DNA of 64,000 nucleotides, from positions 186,001 to 250,000 of the forward strand of contig JBBFLD010000002.1 in the NCBI GenBank assembly GCA_037481715.1. Reading direction: 5' to 3'. Positions within the stretch are counted from its first letter, which is position 1. The number at the start of each line of letters is the position of its first letter. Position numbers and translations under genes: made by a program. Below the pieces are notes generated by a model. The model did not search any database, had not been told where the DNA came from, and saw only the letters and a program-made list of their open reading frames with translations. Positions 44,466-53,419 of this stretch are shown here, piece after piece. The stretch comes from Rosettibacter sp037481715 (lineage in GTDB: Bacteria > Bacteroidota > Ignavibacteria > Ignavibacteriales > Melioribacteraceae).

Positions 44466-45764
44466 TTATGGTGTATTCCTGTATATCATTCTTGGAAATG
44501 GAATTGCTTCTCTTAAGTGTTCAAGGCCACAAATCCAGCTTACAGTTCTTTCAAGACCAAGACCAAAACCGGAGTGAGGCACTGAACCATATCTTCTCAA
44601 ATCAAGGTACCATTCAAAATATTCCTGAGGTAGATTATGTTCTTTTATTCTTTCGATTAACAAATTCAAATCGTCTTCGCGTTGACTACCTCCAATAATT
44701 TCTCCATAACCTTCAGGAGCCAGAACATCTACAGCAAGTGCAAGTTTAGGATTATCAGGGTCACGTTTCATATAGAATGCTTTAACTTCAGCTGGATAAT
44801 GATGAACCATAACAGGTCTGTCAAATTGTTCTGAAATTATTGTTTCATCACCTCCGCCAAAGTCGTTCCCCCACTGAAAATCAACACCATTCTTTTTAAG
44901 AATTTCTACTGCTTCATCATAAGTTATTCTTGGGAATGGACGAACAACTTTTTCTAATTTTGATGTATCACGCTCAAGTTCTTTTAATTCTTCTTTCTTA
45001 TCTTCAAGAACAGTTTGAACAACATATTCAAGAAATTCTTCAGCAAGGTCCATATTATCATTCAAATCATAAAAAGCCATTTCAGGTTCGACCATCCAGA
45101 ATTCTGTCAAGTGTCTTCTTGTTTTAGATTTTTCCGCTCGAAAAGTTGGACCAAATGAATAAACTTTTCCAAGTGCCATTGCGCCGCTTTCAGCATAAAG
45201 TTGACCTGATTGAGTTAAATAAGCTTTACCTAAATCAAAGTAATCAAGTTCAAATAAAGTTGAAGTTCCTTCGCATGCATTTGGAGTTATGATTGGTGGA
45301 TCAAAAAGAGTAAAACCATGTGAATCAAAGAAATCTCGAATAGCTTTTACAATTCGATGGCGAATTTTCAAGATCGCAACTTGTTTTTTTGAGCGCACCC
45401 AGAGATGGCGATTATCCATTAAAAATTCGATGCCATGTTCTTTGGGTGTAATTGGATAATCCTGGGAAAGAGAAATTAACTTAAGGTCTGTTACATCAAG
45501 TTCATAACCACCAATTGCACGACTTTCTGCTCTTACTTTGCCTTTAACTTCGAATGATGATTCCTGTGTAATTTTATCTGCTATCTCAAATACTTCATCA
45601 CTAACATTATTTTTCACAACTACACATTGAGTATAACCAGAGCCATCACGTAGAATTAAAAATTTGATTTTTCCACTTGACCTTTTATTATAAAGCCAAC
45701 CTTTAAGTGTAACTTCTTCCCCGACATGTTTTGATAAATCTTTAATATAAACAGCAGGTCTCAT
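44466..45764 (-). CDS. asnS: Asparaginyl-tRNA synthetase
   Basis: The 432 residues have an N-terminal OB-fold anticodon-binding domain and a class IIb catalytic domain: 'TPNACEGTSTLFELDYFDLGKAYLTQSGQLYAE' (in parts; Asn-type residues), 'GPTFRAEKSKTRRHLTEFWMVEPE' (motif 2, in parts) and 'GFGLGLERTVSWICG' (motif 3). It charges tRNA-Asn. It is co-transcribed with nuoJKLMN, an unusual partner. Confidence 0.95.
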   Translation of the reverse strand: MRPAVYIKDLSKHVGEEVTLKGWLYNKRSSGKIKFLILRDGSGYTQCVVVKNNVSDEVFEIADKITQESSFEVKGKVRAESRAIGGYELDVTDLKLISLSQDYPITPKEHGIEFLMDNRHLWVRSKKQVAILKIRHRIVKAIRDFFDSHGFTLFDPPIITPNACEGTSTLFELDYFDLGKAYLTQSGQLYAESGAMALGKVYSFGPTFRAEKSKTRRHLTEFWMVEPEMAFYDLNDNMDLAEEFLEYVVQTVLEDKKEELKELERDTSKLEKVVRPFPRITYDEAVEILKKNGVDFQWGNDFGGGDETIISEQFDRPVMVHHYPAEVKAFYMKRDPDNPKLALAVDVLAPEGYGEIIGGSQREDDLNLLIERIKEHNLPQEYFEWYLDLRRYGSVPHSGFGLGLERTVSWICGLEHLREAIPFPRMIYRNTP

Positions 45765-45859
45765 TATCTGGAAATTCTCGAATTTATTTTTTCAAATATA
45801 ACTAAGTGATTATCTATTATGCAAAAACATTGATTTATCTTTTTTCATAAAAATCAATT

Positions 45860-47422
45860 TCAATCAACATTCGATATACTTACTTTTATTTTTTTCTTAA
45901 AGACTTCTTCAAACAATCCTTTGCGTCTTTCTAAGTTCCATAACTCAATATCTGGTTTTAATTTATTATCACATTCAAGATGAAGTATTACATTATCACC
46001 TTTAACTTCGGTTTTAATATTTTTAATAATTTGTCGATGTGTTCTGTCAACTGAATCTGCTAATCTTAAGATAGCTGATAACTTTTTGATAATTTGTTTT
46101 GTTTCCCCCTGCAGCATTTCAAATTCAATGTGGCTTGGCTTTGGATGGCTTTTACGATGATATCTTGCTGTGTGAGCAATTATATCTATTTCATTTTCAT
46201 TAAAGCCAAGCAGTTCACTATTTTTAATTAAGTAATAACTATGATGATGATGATTTGCATGTGAAATATTATATCCAACATCATGCAAAATTGCTGCAGC
46301 CTCAAGAAGTTCTCTGAATTCATCTTTTAATTGATGAAGATTTTTTAAATCATCAAACATTTGAAGAGATAATTTAGCAACATGTTCGCAATGTATTTTA
46401 TCGTAATTGCATTTTTCAGCAAGATGTTTAACAGATTCTTTTCTTATATCTGAAAGAATTGGCTTATTCAACTCCGAGCTGTGTTTTTGAAGTGTATCAA
46501 TTATAATTCCTTCTCGCAATGCATAATTTGAAATCGTTATCTCCTGAATTTTCAACAAATCAAAAATTGTTTTTAGAATAATTATTCCAGCAGGAATTAT
46601 ATCTGCTCTTTTTTCATCCATTGCAGGAATTTTTTTTCTTTTTTCTGGAGTTTTTCTTTTAAGAATTTCTTCAGCAATTTTTTCTAATTCATCTTTATTA
46701 AAAACAAAATTGTTCAGATTCACTATTGAATTAGAATTCTCTTTTTTTAATGCATTAATCATCAAGCCAACAGACATAATTGTGCCTGATGTTCCAACAG
46801 TCAGTTCATATCCTTCATTCAAAAGATGATTAACAGTTGGATAGATTTCACCTTCAACCCATTTTCGACATTCTTTAATTCGAGTATCAGAAATAATATA
46901 ATCCGGGAAAAATTTTTGTGATAATCTTACTGCTCCAATTTTCAAGCTTACAGAATAAATCGGATTTCCTTTTTCTCCAATCAAAAATTCAGTGCTTCCT
47001 CCTCCAATATCAATAAGAAGAATCTTTTTATTAAAAATTGGTAATGCTTTTAACGCACCAAGATAAATTAATCGTGCTTCTTCATAGCCACTAATAATTT
47101 CAATATCAATTCCGACTTCATCATATACTTTCTGAATAAATTCATTTTTGTTATGAGCTTCTCTTACTGCGCTTGTTGCCACAGCACGAATTTTTGCATT
47201 ATGAGATTCTGCAATGCCCTTAAATCTTTTCAGACAGTTGATTGCTCTTTCTATTGCCTGCGGCAAAATAATTTTTATATCACCACTACTTCCTTCCCCC
47301 AATCTAATTACTTCTTTTTCTCGATCTATGATTTCAAAATTTCCGTTGTCTTTTATTTTAACAACAATCAAATGAAATGAATTTGTGCCAAGGTCTATAG
47401 CAGCTAAGTTTTGTCCTTTCAT
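45860..47422 (-). CDS. ppx: Ppx/GppA phosphatase with HD domain
   Basis: About 520 residues: an actin-like Ppx/GppA core ('AAIDLGTNSFHLIVV', 'ATSAVREAHNKNEF', 'LLIDIGGGSTEFLIG', 'VGTSGTIMSVG') followed by an HD-type domain ('HVAKLSLQMFDDL', 'AAILHDVGYNISHANHHHHS'). Such enzymes cleave polyphosphate ends or pppGpp. The ATG at 47422 overlaps the glycosyltransferase stop as ATGA, so I prefer it to a longer form. Confidence 0.92.
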   Translation of the reverse strand: MKGQNLAAIDLGTNSFHLIVVKIKDNGNFEIIDREKEVIRLGEGSSGDIKIILPQAIERAINCLKRFKGIAESHNAKIRAVATSAVREAHNKNEFIQKVYDEVGIDIEIISGYEEARLIYLGALKALPIFNKKILLIDIGGGSTEFLIGEKGNPIYSVSLKIGAVRLSQKFFPDYIISDTRIKECRKWVEGEIYPTVNHLLNEGYELTVGTSGTIMSVGLMINALKKENSNSIVNLNNFVFNKDELEKIAEEILKRKTPEKRKKIPAMDEKRADIIPAGIIILKTIFDLLKIQEITISNYALREGIIIDTLQKHSSELNKPILSDIRKESVKHLAEKCNYDKIHCEHVAKLSLQMFDDLKNLHQLKDEFRELLEAAAILHDVGYNISHANHHHHSYYLIKNSELLGFNENEIDIIAHTARYHRKSHPKPSHIEFEMLQGETKQIIKKLSAILRLADSVDRTHRQIIKNIKTEVKGDNVILHLECDNKLKPDIELWNLERRKGLFEEVFKKKIKVSISNVD

Positions 47423-48519
47423 ATTCTTTTCTTTCTTTTTTCTAATATCGATTTGCAAATATTAAACACATCATCTACGCTTACATCAGAAATTAGTTCA
47501 GATTTCCTGATAAAATATTTTTCATTTCCAATCGGTGCCCAATTAAATGGATTTGTTGGGCCAAAAATTGAAATTTGTGGTGTATCAGTTGCACCTGCTA
47601 CATGCATAACACCAGTATCGTTCGTAATGAACAAATCACTTTTTGATATTAAAGCAGCAAGCTGAGATATCGGTCTATTCAAAAAATAATATGCATCAAT
47701 TTTCAGATTTTTTTTGATGTAAGAAATTTCATTTTTATCCGCACTACTTCCGGTAAAATAGATTTTAATTTTGTATTGTTCATTCAGCATGTAAATTAAT
47801 TTAATAAACTTATCGAGTGCCCATCTATTCTGTGGTTTTCCGGCTCCCACATGAAAACCAATTAAGTATTCAACATCACTAAGATTCATTTTTGAAATAA
47901 ATTTTATTACTTCATTTTCATCTTCTTTTGAGAATTCAATATGCGGTCGAAAATTTTTTGTTGTAATACCAAAAGGTTTTACAATATCGAGAATAAAATC
48001 AGATACATGCGCATCAGGATTTTTTTTCCAGTTCAAATTGATTCTGTAGTTAAAAAGAAAAGAAAGATTATTTTCTTTGTTATCTAACGAAGCAGGACCA
48101 ATTTTCATTTTTGAATTAGAGAATGCTGCAAGAATACAACTGGTTTTTGAAATTGCTACAGTTGCTGGAACAATTGCAACATCATATTCTTTTCTCAAAA
48201 TTTTGACTAAGCTAAGCAAGTAAAAAATGTTAAATAATTTCTTTTTATTAAAGACAAACAAATAATCTATCAAACTATTTTTTGTAACTGCAAAATAATT
48301 TTCAGGACTTGCAATCAAAGTGATTTTTGATGATGGAAATTTTTCTTTTATTGCTCTGAATAATGAAATACTTGCAAGCATATCACCAAATTGATTATGC
48401 TGTCGAATAATCAAAAAGTTTTCTGGATTATTGAGTATGTAATCATGCTTTTCTTCTTCAGAAAAATTTTTGCGCAAATAATCAATAAAGAATTTCGAAA
48501 TTAAATTCTGATGGGACAT
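47419..48519 (-). CDS. Glycosyltransferase family 9 (heptosyltransferase-like)
   Basis: The 366 residues match the ADP-heptose:LPS heptosyltransferase family: N-terminal 'FLIIRQHNQFGDMLASISLFRAIKEKFP' (in parts) and C-terminal 'ISQLAALISKSDLFITNDTGVMHVAGATDTPQISIFGPTNP' (in parts), where the nucleotide sugar binds. The likely role is lipopolysaccharide core assembly on the cytoplasmic side. It overlaps ppx by 4 bp. Confidence 0.9.
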   Translation of the reverse strand: MSHQNLISKFFIDYLRKNFSEEEKHDYILNNPENFLIIRQHNQFGDMLASISLFRAIKEKFPSSKITLIASPENYFAVTKNSLIDYLFVFNKKKLFNIFYLLSLVKILRKEYDVAIVPATVAISKTSCILAAFSNSKMKIGPASLDNKENNLSFLFNYRINLNWKKNPDAHVSDFILDIVKPFGITTKNFRPHIEFSKEDENEVIKFISKMNLSDVEYLIGFHVGAGKPQNRWALDKFIKLIYMLNEQYKIKIYFTGSSADKNEISYIKKNLKIDAYYFLNRPISQLAALISKSDLFITNDTGVMHVAGATDTPQISIFGPTNPFNWAPIGNEKYFIRKSELISDVSVDDVFNICKSILEKRKKRI

Positions 48520-48525
48520 TTAGAT

Positions 48526-48729
48526 TCAACTTTTTGAACTATCTTTTGGAACTATATCTTCAAATTTTGCTTCAATGATATCTTCATCTTTTATGTTGTA
48601 TTTTGATTTATTCTTTTTTTTATGAATTTCATTTTCTGATTTATAATCAGAAGACAATGCAGCTTTTACCATCCTAACAATTTTGAAAATTAAATACAGC
48701 AATAAAAACCAAATTATTAATCGTATCAT
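48526..48729 (-). CDS. Small membrane-anchored protein of unknown function
   Basis: A 67-residue protein with one N-terminal membrane helix (residues 3-22) and a charged Lys/Asp/Glu-rich tail. It is closely packed between a kinase gene and a glycosyltransferase gene (4 and 6 bp gaps), so is probably real. Resembles DUF4834-type short proteins of Bacteroidota, but I cannot confirm the family. Confidence 0.65.
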   Translation of the reverse strand: MIRLIIWFLLLYLIFKIVRMVKAALSSDYKSENEIHKKKNKSKYNIKDEDIIEAKFEDIVPKDSSKS

Positions 48730-48733
48730 TATT

Positions 48734-49378
48734 TTATTTCCTTGCTTCTGGGTTAAAATATTCTATAAATCCTCTGTCATCTCGAAATATTTGTTTATAG
48801 AGTTCATCAAAATCTTCTTCTCGATTAATGAAATCAATATCGGTTGTATTAACAATTAACAATGGTGTTTCGTTATACTTAAAGAAAAAATCATTATAAG
48901 CTTCTGAAAGTTCTACAAGATATGCTCGTGTTAAATTTTTCTCAAATGTTCGTCCACGATGTTTTATGTTCTGCATAAGTCTATCTATGCTCGACTGTAG
49001 ATAAATTACTAAATCAGGTTTTGGAATATCGCGCATCAGTAACGGGAAAAGAGTATCATAAAGTTTCAATTCTTCGCCGGAAAGATTTAAATAAGCAAAG
49101 ATTCTATCCTTATCGAATATGTAATCTGATACAACATAATTATTAAACAAATCAGGTTGATTCAGTTTTAGAAGTTGTTGATAGCGGCTAATCAGAAAAA
49201 AGATTTGAGTTTGGAAAGCATATTTGCGTCTGTCTTCGTAAAATTTTTCGAGAAAAGGATTTGTTTGAAATTCTTCAAGAATAAGATTGGCGCGAAGTTT
49301 TTCTGAAAGTTTCATTGCTAAACTTGTTTTGCCTGCGCCAATAACACCTTCAATTGCGATATATCTAAGTTCTTTCAC
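48734..49378 (-). CDS. Deoxynucleoside kinase
   Basis: This 214-residue P-loop kinase has 'IAIEGVIGAGKTSLA' (Walker A), 'VSDYIFDKDRIFAYLNL' (the DR-type substrate motif) and 'IYLQSSIDRLMQNIKHRGRTFE' (lid arginines; in parts). It phosphorylates deoxyadenosine/deoxyguanosine-type nucleosides in salvage. GTG start, 8 bp after folK. Confidence 0.9.
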   Translation of the reverse strand: MKELRYIAIEGVIGAGKTSLAMKLSEKLRANLILEEFQTNPFLEKFYEDRRKYAFQTQIFFLISRYQQLLKLNQPDLFNNYVVSDYIFDKDRIFAYLNLSGEELKLYDTLFPLLMRDIPKPDLVIYLQSSIDRLMQNIKHRGRTFEKNLTRAYLVELSEAYNDFFFKYNETPLLIVNTTDIDFINREEDFDELYKQIFRDDRGFIEYFNPEARK

Positions 49379-49386
49379 GGTATTAA

Positions 49387-49890
49387 TTAAATTAGTGAGT
49401 AATCCAATTTACCAATTATATATTTTTCTATGTTCGACAAATCAAATTCTTTTAACTTTTTCTTTTGTCCAGGCGGAATAAAATCTGGAGCTATTTCGAT
49501 TAATGGTATCAATGCAAAATCTCTTTTGTATACTTCAGGATGTGGAATAATTAAATCATCTGTTTCATAAATTAAAGTATTAAGGAAGAGAATATCAATA
49601 TCAATTTCTCTTGGTCCCCATCTTTCGGATGATTCTTTTCTTCCAAGTTCTTTTTCAATATCCTTTAAGAATTTATGAAGTCCAATTACTCCAAGACCCG
49701 TATCAATTTCAATGACAGCATTATAAAAATTTTCCTGATTAGGATTTCCGTATGGTTTTGATTCATAAATCGAAGATGCAGCAAGAACTTTGCAGCTTTC
49801 AAATCCATGAATTTTTCTTACTGCAGCACGGAGAAAATATAAACGGTCCCCTTTATTAGAACCTAAACTCAGAAAAATATTATTCACCAT
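49387..49890 (-). CDS. folK: 2-Amino-4-hydroxy-6-hydroxymethyldihydropteridine pyrophosphokinase
   Basis: The 167 residues have 'FLSLGSNKGDRLYFLRAAV', 'YESKPYG', 'NFYNAVIEIDT' and the signature 'RWGPREIDIDILF'. It transfers pyrophosphate from ATP to the pterin in folate synthesis. It overlaps folB by 11 bp, forming a folate pair. Confidence 0.95.
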   Translation of the reverse strand: MVNNIFLSLGSNKGDRLYFLRAAVRKIHGFESCKVLAASSIYESKPYGNPNQENFYNAVIEIDTGLGVIGLHKFLKDIEKELGRKESSERWGPREIDIDILFLNTLIYETDDLIIPHPEVYKRDFALIPLIEIAPDFIPPGQKKKLKEFDLSNIEKYIIGKLDYSLI

Positions 49891-50248
49891 TTTCTTTTAT
49901 AACCTCCGCTTCTACATAATCCAGAACACCGCCAACCGGCACATTATGTTTGCGGACTCTGACTGCGATTTTTTGTATTGCCGGATATCTTTTAAGCAGT
50001 TCATTTGCAATTGTAGTTGCAAGGGTTTCGATTAAATAAAGTTTTTTCTGGTGAACTATTTCTTTAATAAACTTATAAACTTCATCGTAGTTGATTGTAA
50101 GTTTCAGGTCATCTTTTTCAGCAGCTTTTGAGAAATCGGTATAAATATCTACATCGGCTTCAAATCTGCCGCCAATATTTTGTTCTTCTTTTAATGCTCC
50201 ATGATATGCATAAAAACTTGCATTTTTTATTCTTATGATATTAACCAT
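49880..50248 (-). CDS. folB: Dihydroneopterin aldolase
   Basis: About 122 residues with 'YAYHGALKEEQNIGGRFEADV' (in parts), 'TINYDEVYKFIKEI', 'YLIETLATTIANELL' and 'IAVRVRKHNVPVGG', the classic FolB pattern including the catalytic Lys. I use the ATG at 50248; a GTG two codons earlier is equally close to the EamA stop. It precedes folK in the same pathway. Confidence 0.93.
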   Translation of the reverse strand: MVNIIRIKNASFYAYHGALKEEQNIGGRFEADVDIYTDFSKAAEKDDLKLTINYDEVYKFIKEIVHQKKLYLIETLATTIANELLKRYPAIQKIAVRVRKHNVPVGGVLDYVEAEVIKENGE

Positions 50249-50254
50249 TCTCAC

Positions 50255-51163
50255 TTATAATTTTTTTGCTTCAAAATATTTTATCAACCCTCTAAAATTA
50301 GCAAATAAAATTCCTATTAGCACTAATGAACTTCCAAAAATTGTGTAACTTGATAGTGATTCATCTAAAATCAACCAACCAAGTAAAACTGCAACAATTG
50401 GGGTTATAAAAGAAGATAAAGAAAGTATAACAATGTTCATTCGTTTAAGAAGCCAGTAGTAAGTTGTAAAAGTAACAACTGTCCCAAAGAACGAAAGGAA
50501 AATAATTGAACCGACAGCTTTATAATCAAATTTCCATGCAGAAGAATTTTCAAACATAAATGCAGCAATAATCATAATTAAACCTGCAAATAACAATGGT
50601 AAAAAATTCATAGAAAGCGGATTTAAATGTTCACCATATTTTTTAATTATAACTGCAATTGAAGCTTGCATAAATGCACTAAGCAGAACAGCTAATGTCC
50701 CCCAAAAGTAATCGGATAAATTAAAGCTGAGGTTTTCTGAAAAAATAATTACAATTCCAGCAAAACCTAATAAAACACCCAATAATTGATTGAAAGAAAC
50801 TTTATAATTTTCGAAAGCAAGGAAAGAAAAAATTATTACACCAAATGGAAGCATTGCAAATAAAATTGAAGCTAAACCAGAAGGAATATACTGTTCTGCC
50901 CAGTATACCAATCCAAATGGAATTGTAAAAGAAAATAAGGAAAGAATTAAATATAATCTCATTGATGATGAATCTCTTTGCAATTCGATGTTATTCAATC
51001 TCATAAGAATGTAAATGAAAATAGAAGCTAAGATAAATCTTACTCCTGCTGAAAAAATTGGAGTTAAAGAATCTAACCCAATTCGAATAGCAAGCCAGGT
51101 TGAACCCCAAATTAAACAAATTAAAATGTAACCCAATATTATTTTAAAATTTTCTGATATCAT
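50255..51163 (-). CDS. EamA-family (DMT) permease
   Basis: This 302-residue transporter has ten helices in two EamA repeats; the start 'IWGSTWLAIRIGLDSLTP' and 'TFTTYYWLLKRMNIVILSLSSFITPIVAVLLGWLILDE' (in parts) are typical. The substrate is unknown; relatives export amino acids or metabolites. ATGA overlap with pgeF. Confidence 0.9.
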   Translation of the reverse strand: MISENFKIILGYILICLIWGSTWLAIRIGLDSLTPIFSAGVRFILASIFIYILMRLNNIELQRDSSSMRLYLILSLFSFTIPFGLVYWAEQYIPSGLASILFAMLPFGVIIFSFLAFENYKVSFNQLLGVLLGFAGIVIIFSENLSFNLSDYFWGTLAVLLSAFMQASIAVIIKKYGEHLNPLSMNFLPLLFAGLIMIIAAFMFENSSAWKFDYKAVGSIIFLSFFGTVVTFTTYYWLLKRMNIVILSLSSFITPIVAVLLGWLILDESLSSYTIFGSSLVLIGILFANFRGLIKYFEAKKL

Positions 51164-51903
51164 AAAATTTTTCTCATTGCAATTAAACCTAAAGCTCTGC
51201 CGGAAAATTTTCCGTCACGTCTGAATGAATGGAGTAAATCTTTTTCTTGATAAGAACAAAGTTCTGAGATTTCAATTTGTTTGGCAGGTATTCCATTTTC
51301 AATTAGAATATCTTGATTTGCTTTTTTTATATCGAGAAAAATTTTACCATCAATTTTTTTTAGATATTTTGAATCGAACAATGAAGCTACATCTTCTTTA
51401 ACTTCATAATTTTTTTGGGAAATCGATGGTGCAATGTAGGCAAATAAATTTTTTGGGTTGGAATGAAAATTTTCAAACATTAGATGAAGAGTTTTTTCAA
51501 GAATTTTTTTATGAGTTCCTTTCCATCCTGAATGAACTGCTGCTATGATTTTATTTTTTATATCGTAAATAAAAATTGCAGCACAATCTGCAGAAGAAAT
51601 TGCTAATGCAATTTCAGGAACCTGTGTTATTAAAGCATCACTCAATCCTGCATAGCCTGGTTTATCAATTATTTTAACTATATCACTATGAATTTGTTTT
51701 TGATAAGCAACATTAGCAGGATTTAATCCAAGTTCTTTAAATAATTCTCTTCTGTTTTCTTCTACAATTTCTTTTTTATCGCCAACAGAATAAGACATAT
51801 TAAAGTAATAAGGTTCTTTTCTGTTAAGTCCAATTTTTGTAGAAAATCCAAAAATAATTTCCGGAAATTTTCTGAATAAATTACTCTGAATAATCTTTAA
51901 CAT
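51160..51903 (-). CDS. pgeF: PgeF/YfiH-type multicopper-fold protein
   Basis: The 247 residues contain the family's zinc-site pattern: His in 'YQKQIHS', Cys in 'SSADCAAIFIYD' and His in 'AAVHSGWKGTHKKILEKTL', plus the end 'HSFRRDG.SGRALGLIAM'. Family members act as purine nucleoside phosphorylases/adenosine deaminases or in peptidoglycan editing. Located between EamA and the PLP lyase gene. Confidence 0.92.
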   Translation of the reverse strand: MLKIIQSNLFRKFPEIIFGFSTKIGLNRKEPYYFNMSYSVGDKKEIVEENRRELFKELGLNPANVAYQKQIHSDIVKIIDKPGYAGLSDALITQVPEIALAISSADCAAIFIYDIKNKIIAAVHSGWKGTHKKILEKTLHLMFENFHSNPKNLFAYIAPSISQKNYEVKEDVASLFDSKYLKKIDGKIFLDIKKANQDILIENGIPAKQIEISELCSYQEKDLLHSFRRDGKFSGRALGLIAMRKIL

Positions 51904-51930
51904 TTCAAAAACAAGATGAGTGAAAATTCA

Positions 51931-53244
51931 TTAAATAATTTTCAGACATTGTTCAAGGTCATAAATAATGTCATCAGGATTTTCAAGACCAATAGCCAAT
52001 CTAATTCCACCGGCATCAATACCTCTATCTGCAAGTTGTTCAGGTGGAACAACAGAATGAGTCATAGAAGCAGGATGTTCAAGCAAAGTTCGAGTATGAC
52101 CAAGACTAACAGCAAGAGTCATTGTGTAAGCATAATCAGCAGCATAATCCATAAATTTTCTTCCGTTTTCTTTGCTTTCAGCCGGGTTATTTCCTTTTAT
52201 CACAAAGTAAATTAAACTGCCGGGTGCAAAGTTTCCGTTGAAATCTCTCATTTGTTTTTTTGCTGTTTCATAGTATTTAAAATCAGGTAAGCCTGGATAA
52301 TTGACAAATTCAATTTTGGGATGAGAATTTAAGTAATCTGCAATTTTAGCAGCAGAATTGATCTGTTGTCTTAATCTAATTGGTAAAGTTGGAAGTCCAT
52401 AAGTTAAAATTGACCATGCACTCTTAGGATTCAATACACCGCCAAAATCTTTTCTATATAGCTGAAGTAAATCTTGATATTTCTTTTTCCCAATAACAAT
52501 ACCACCCATATCTGTACCAAAGCCGCCGATTCCTTTTGTTAGAGAATGAACTACAAAGTCTGCTCCAAATTCAATGGGTCTCTGACAAAATGGAGTAGCA
52601 AATGTGTTATCAATAACTATTTGAATTTTGTTTTCTTCTGTTCTTGTTTTGTTTATTTCATCAACTACATTTCTAATTTCTTGAATATCAATTATTTGCA
52701 AATTAGGATTTGCAGGAGTTTCAAAATAGACTACTTTAGTTTTTTCTGTTACATGATTAAGTAAATTTTGTGAATTAGTTAAATCGATAGGAGTCCATTT
52801 AATGTTATATCGGGGATACCAATTAGTTAATAATGAAAGTGTACATCCGTAAAGAGTGTTATGAGTTATGATTTCGTCACCTGATTTTGTTAAAACACCA
52901 AGCACAGCTGAAATAGCCCCCATGCCGCTTGCAAAGCTAACAGCCATTTCTCCTTTTTCAACATAAGCTAAATTTTCTTCGAGCATATCTTTGTTAGGTT
53001 CGCCAAGTCTGTCATAAATAAATATTGGAGCTTTTTCACCAAATTCCTGAGTATGAGCAAACCTCATGAATCCTTCTGCACCTCTTTCAACAGAATCTAA
53101 TCGAAATGTTGTAGAAGATGAAATTGGAGCTGTAACATGATGTGAGTAATCCCATTTATCAGTAATATACTTCCCATAGATTAAATGGGTATCCATAGAA
53201 TACTTTGATTCATCATACTTATTATTTTTAGCATTATCAGCCAT
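51931..53244 (-). CDS. Cys/Met metabolism PLP enzyme (cystathionine gamma-lyase/methionine gamma-lyase type)
   Basis: The 437 residues have 'SFASGMGAISAVLGVLTKSGDEI' (in parts), 'VVYFETPANPNLQIIDI', 'VIDNTFATPFCQRPIEFGADFVVHSLTKGIGGFGTDMGG' (in parts; Lys in SLTK binds PLP) and the C-terminal 'AVSLGHTRTLLEHPASMTHS' family pattern. It breaks or forms C-S bonds in cysteine/methionine metabolism. With the cystathionine-beta-synthase-like gene at 55752 it could give reverse transsulfuration. A GGAGG site precedes ATG. Confidence 0.92.
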   Translation of the reverse strand: MADNAKNNKYDESKYSMDTHLIYGKYITDKWDYSHHVTAPISSSTTFRLDSVERGAEGFMRFAHTQEFGEKAPIFIYDRLGEPNKDMLEENLAYVEKGEMAVSFASGMGAISAVLGVLTKSGDEIITHNTLYGCTLSLLTNWYPRYNIKWTPIDLTNSQNLLNHVTEKTKVVYFETPANPNLQIIDIQEIRNVVDEINKTRTEENKIQIVIDNTFATPFCQRPIEFGADFVVHSLTKGIGGFGTDMGGIVIGKKKYQDLLQLYRKDFGGVLNPKSAWSILTYGLPTLPIRLRQQINSAAKIADYLNSHPKIEFVNYPGLPDFKYYETAKKQMRDFNGNFAPGSLIYFVIKGNNPAESKENGRKFMDYAADYAYTMTLAVSLGHTRTLLEHPASMTHSVVPPEQLADRGIDAGGIRLAIGLENPDDIIYDLEQCLKII

Positions 53245-53419
53245 AATAGCCTCCGATTTTTTCTAACGAAAATTAAAGAAAAGTCACTTAGAAACCTATG
53301 TTATTTGAATCAGAATATTAATCTCAAAAAATTTTTACAAAATATTTTTATTATCACTTAAACAAAAAGCCTTCTTATCCGATAATATCTACGAGAATTG
53401 AACTTCACAAAAGGTATAA

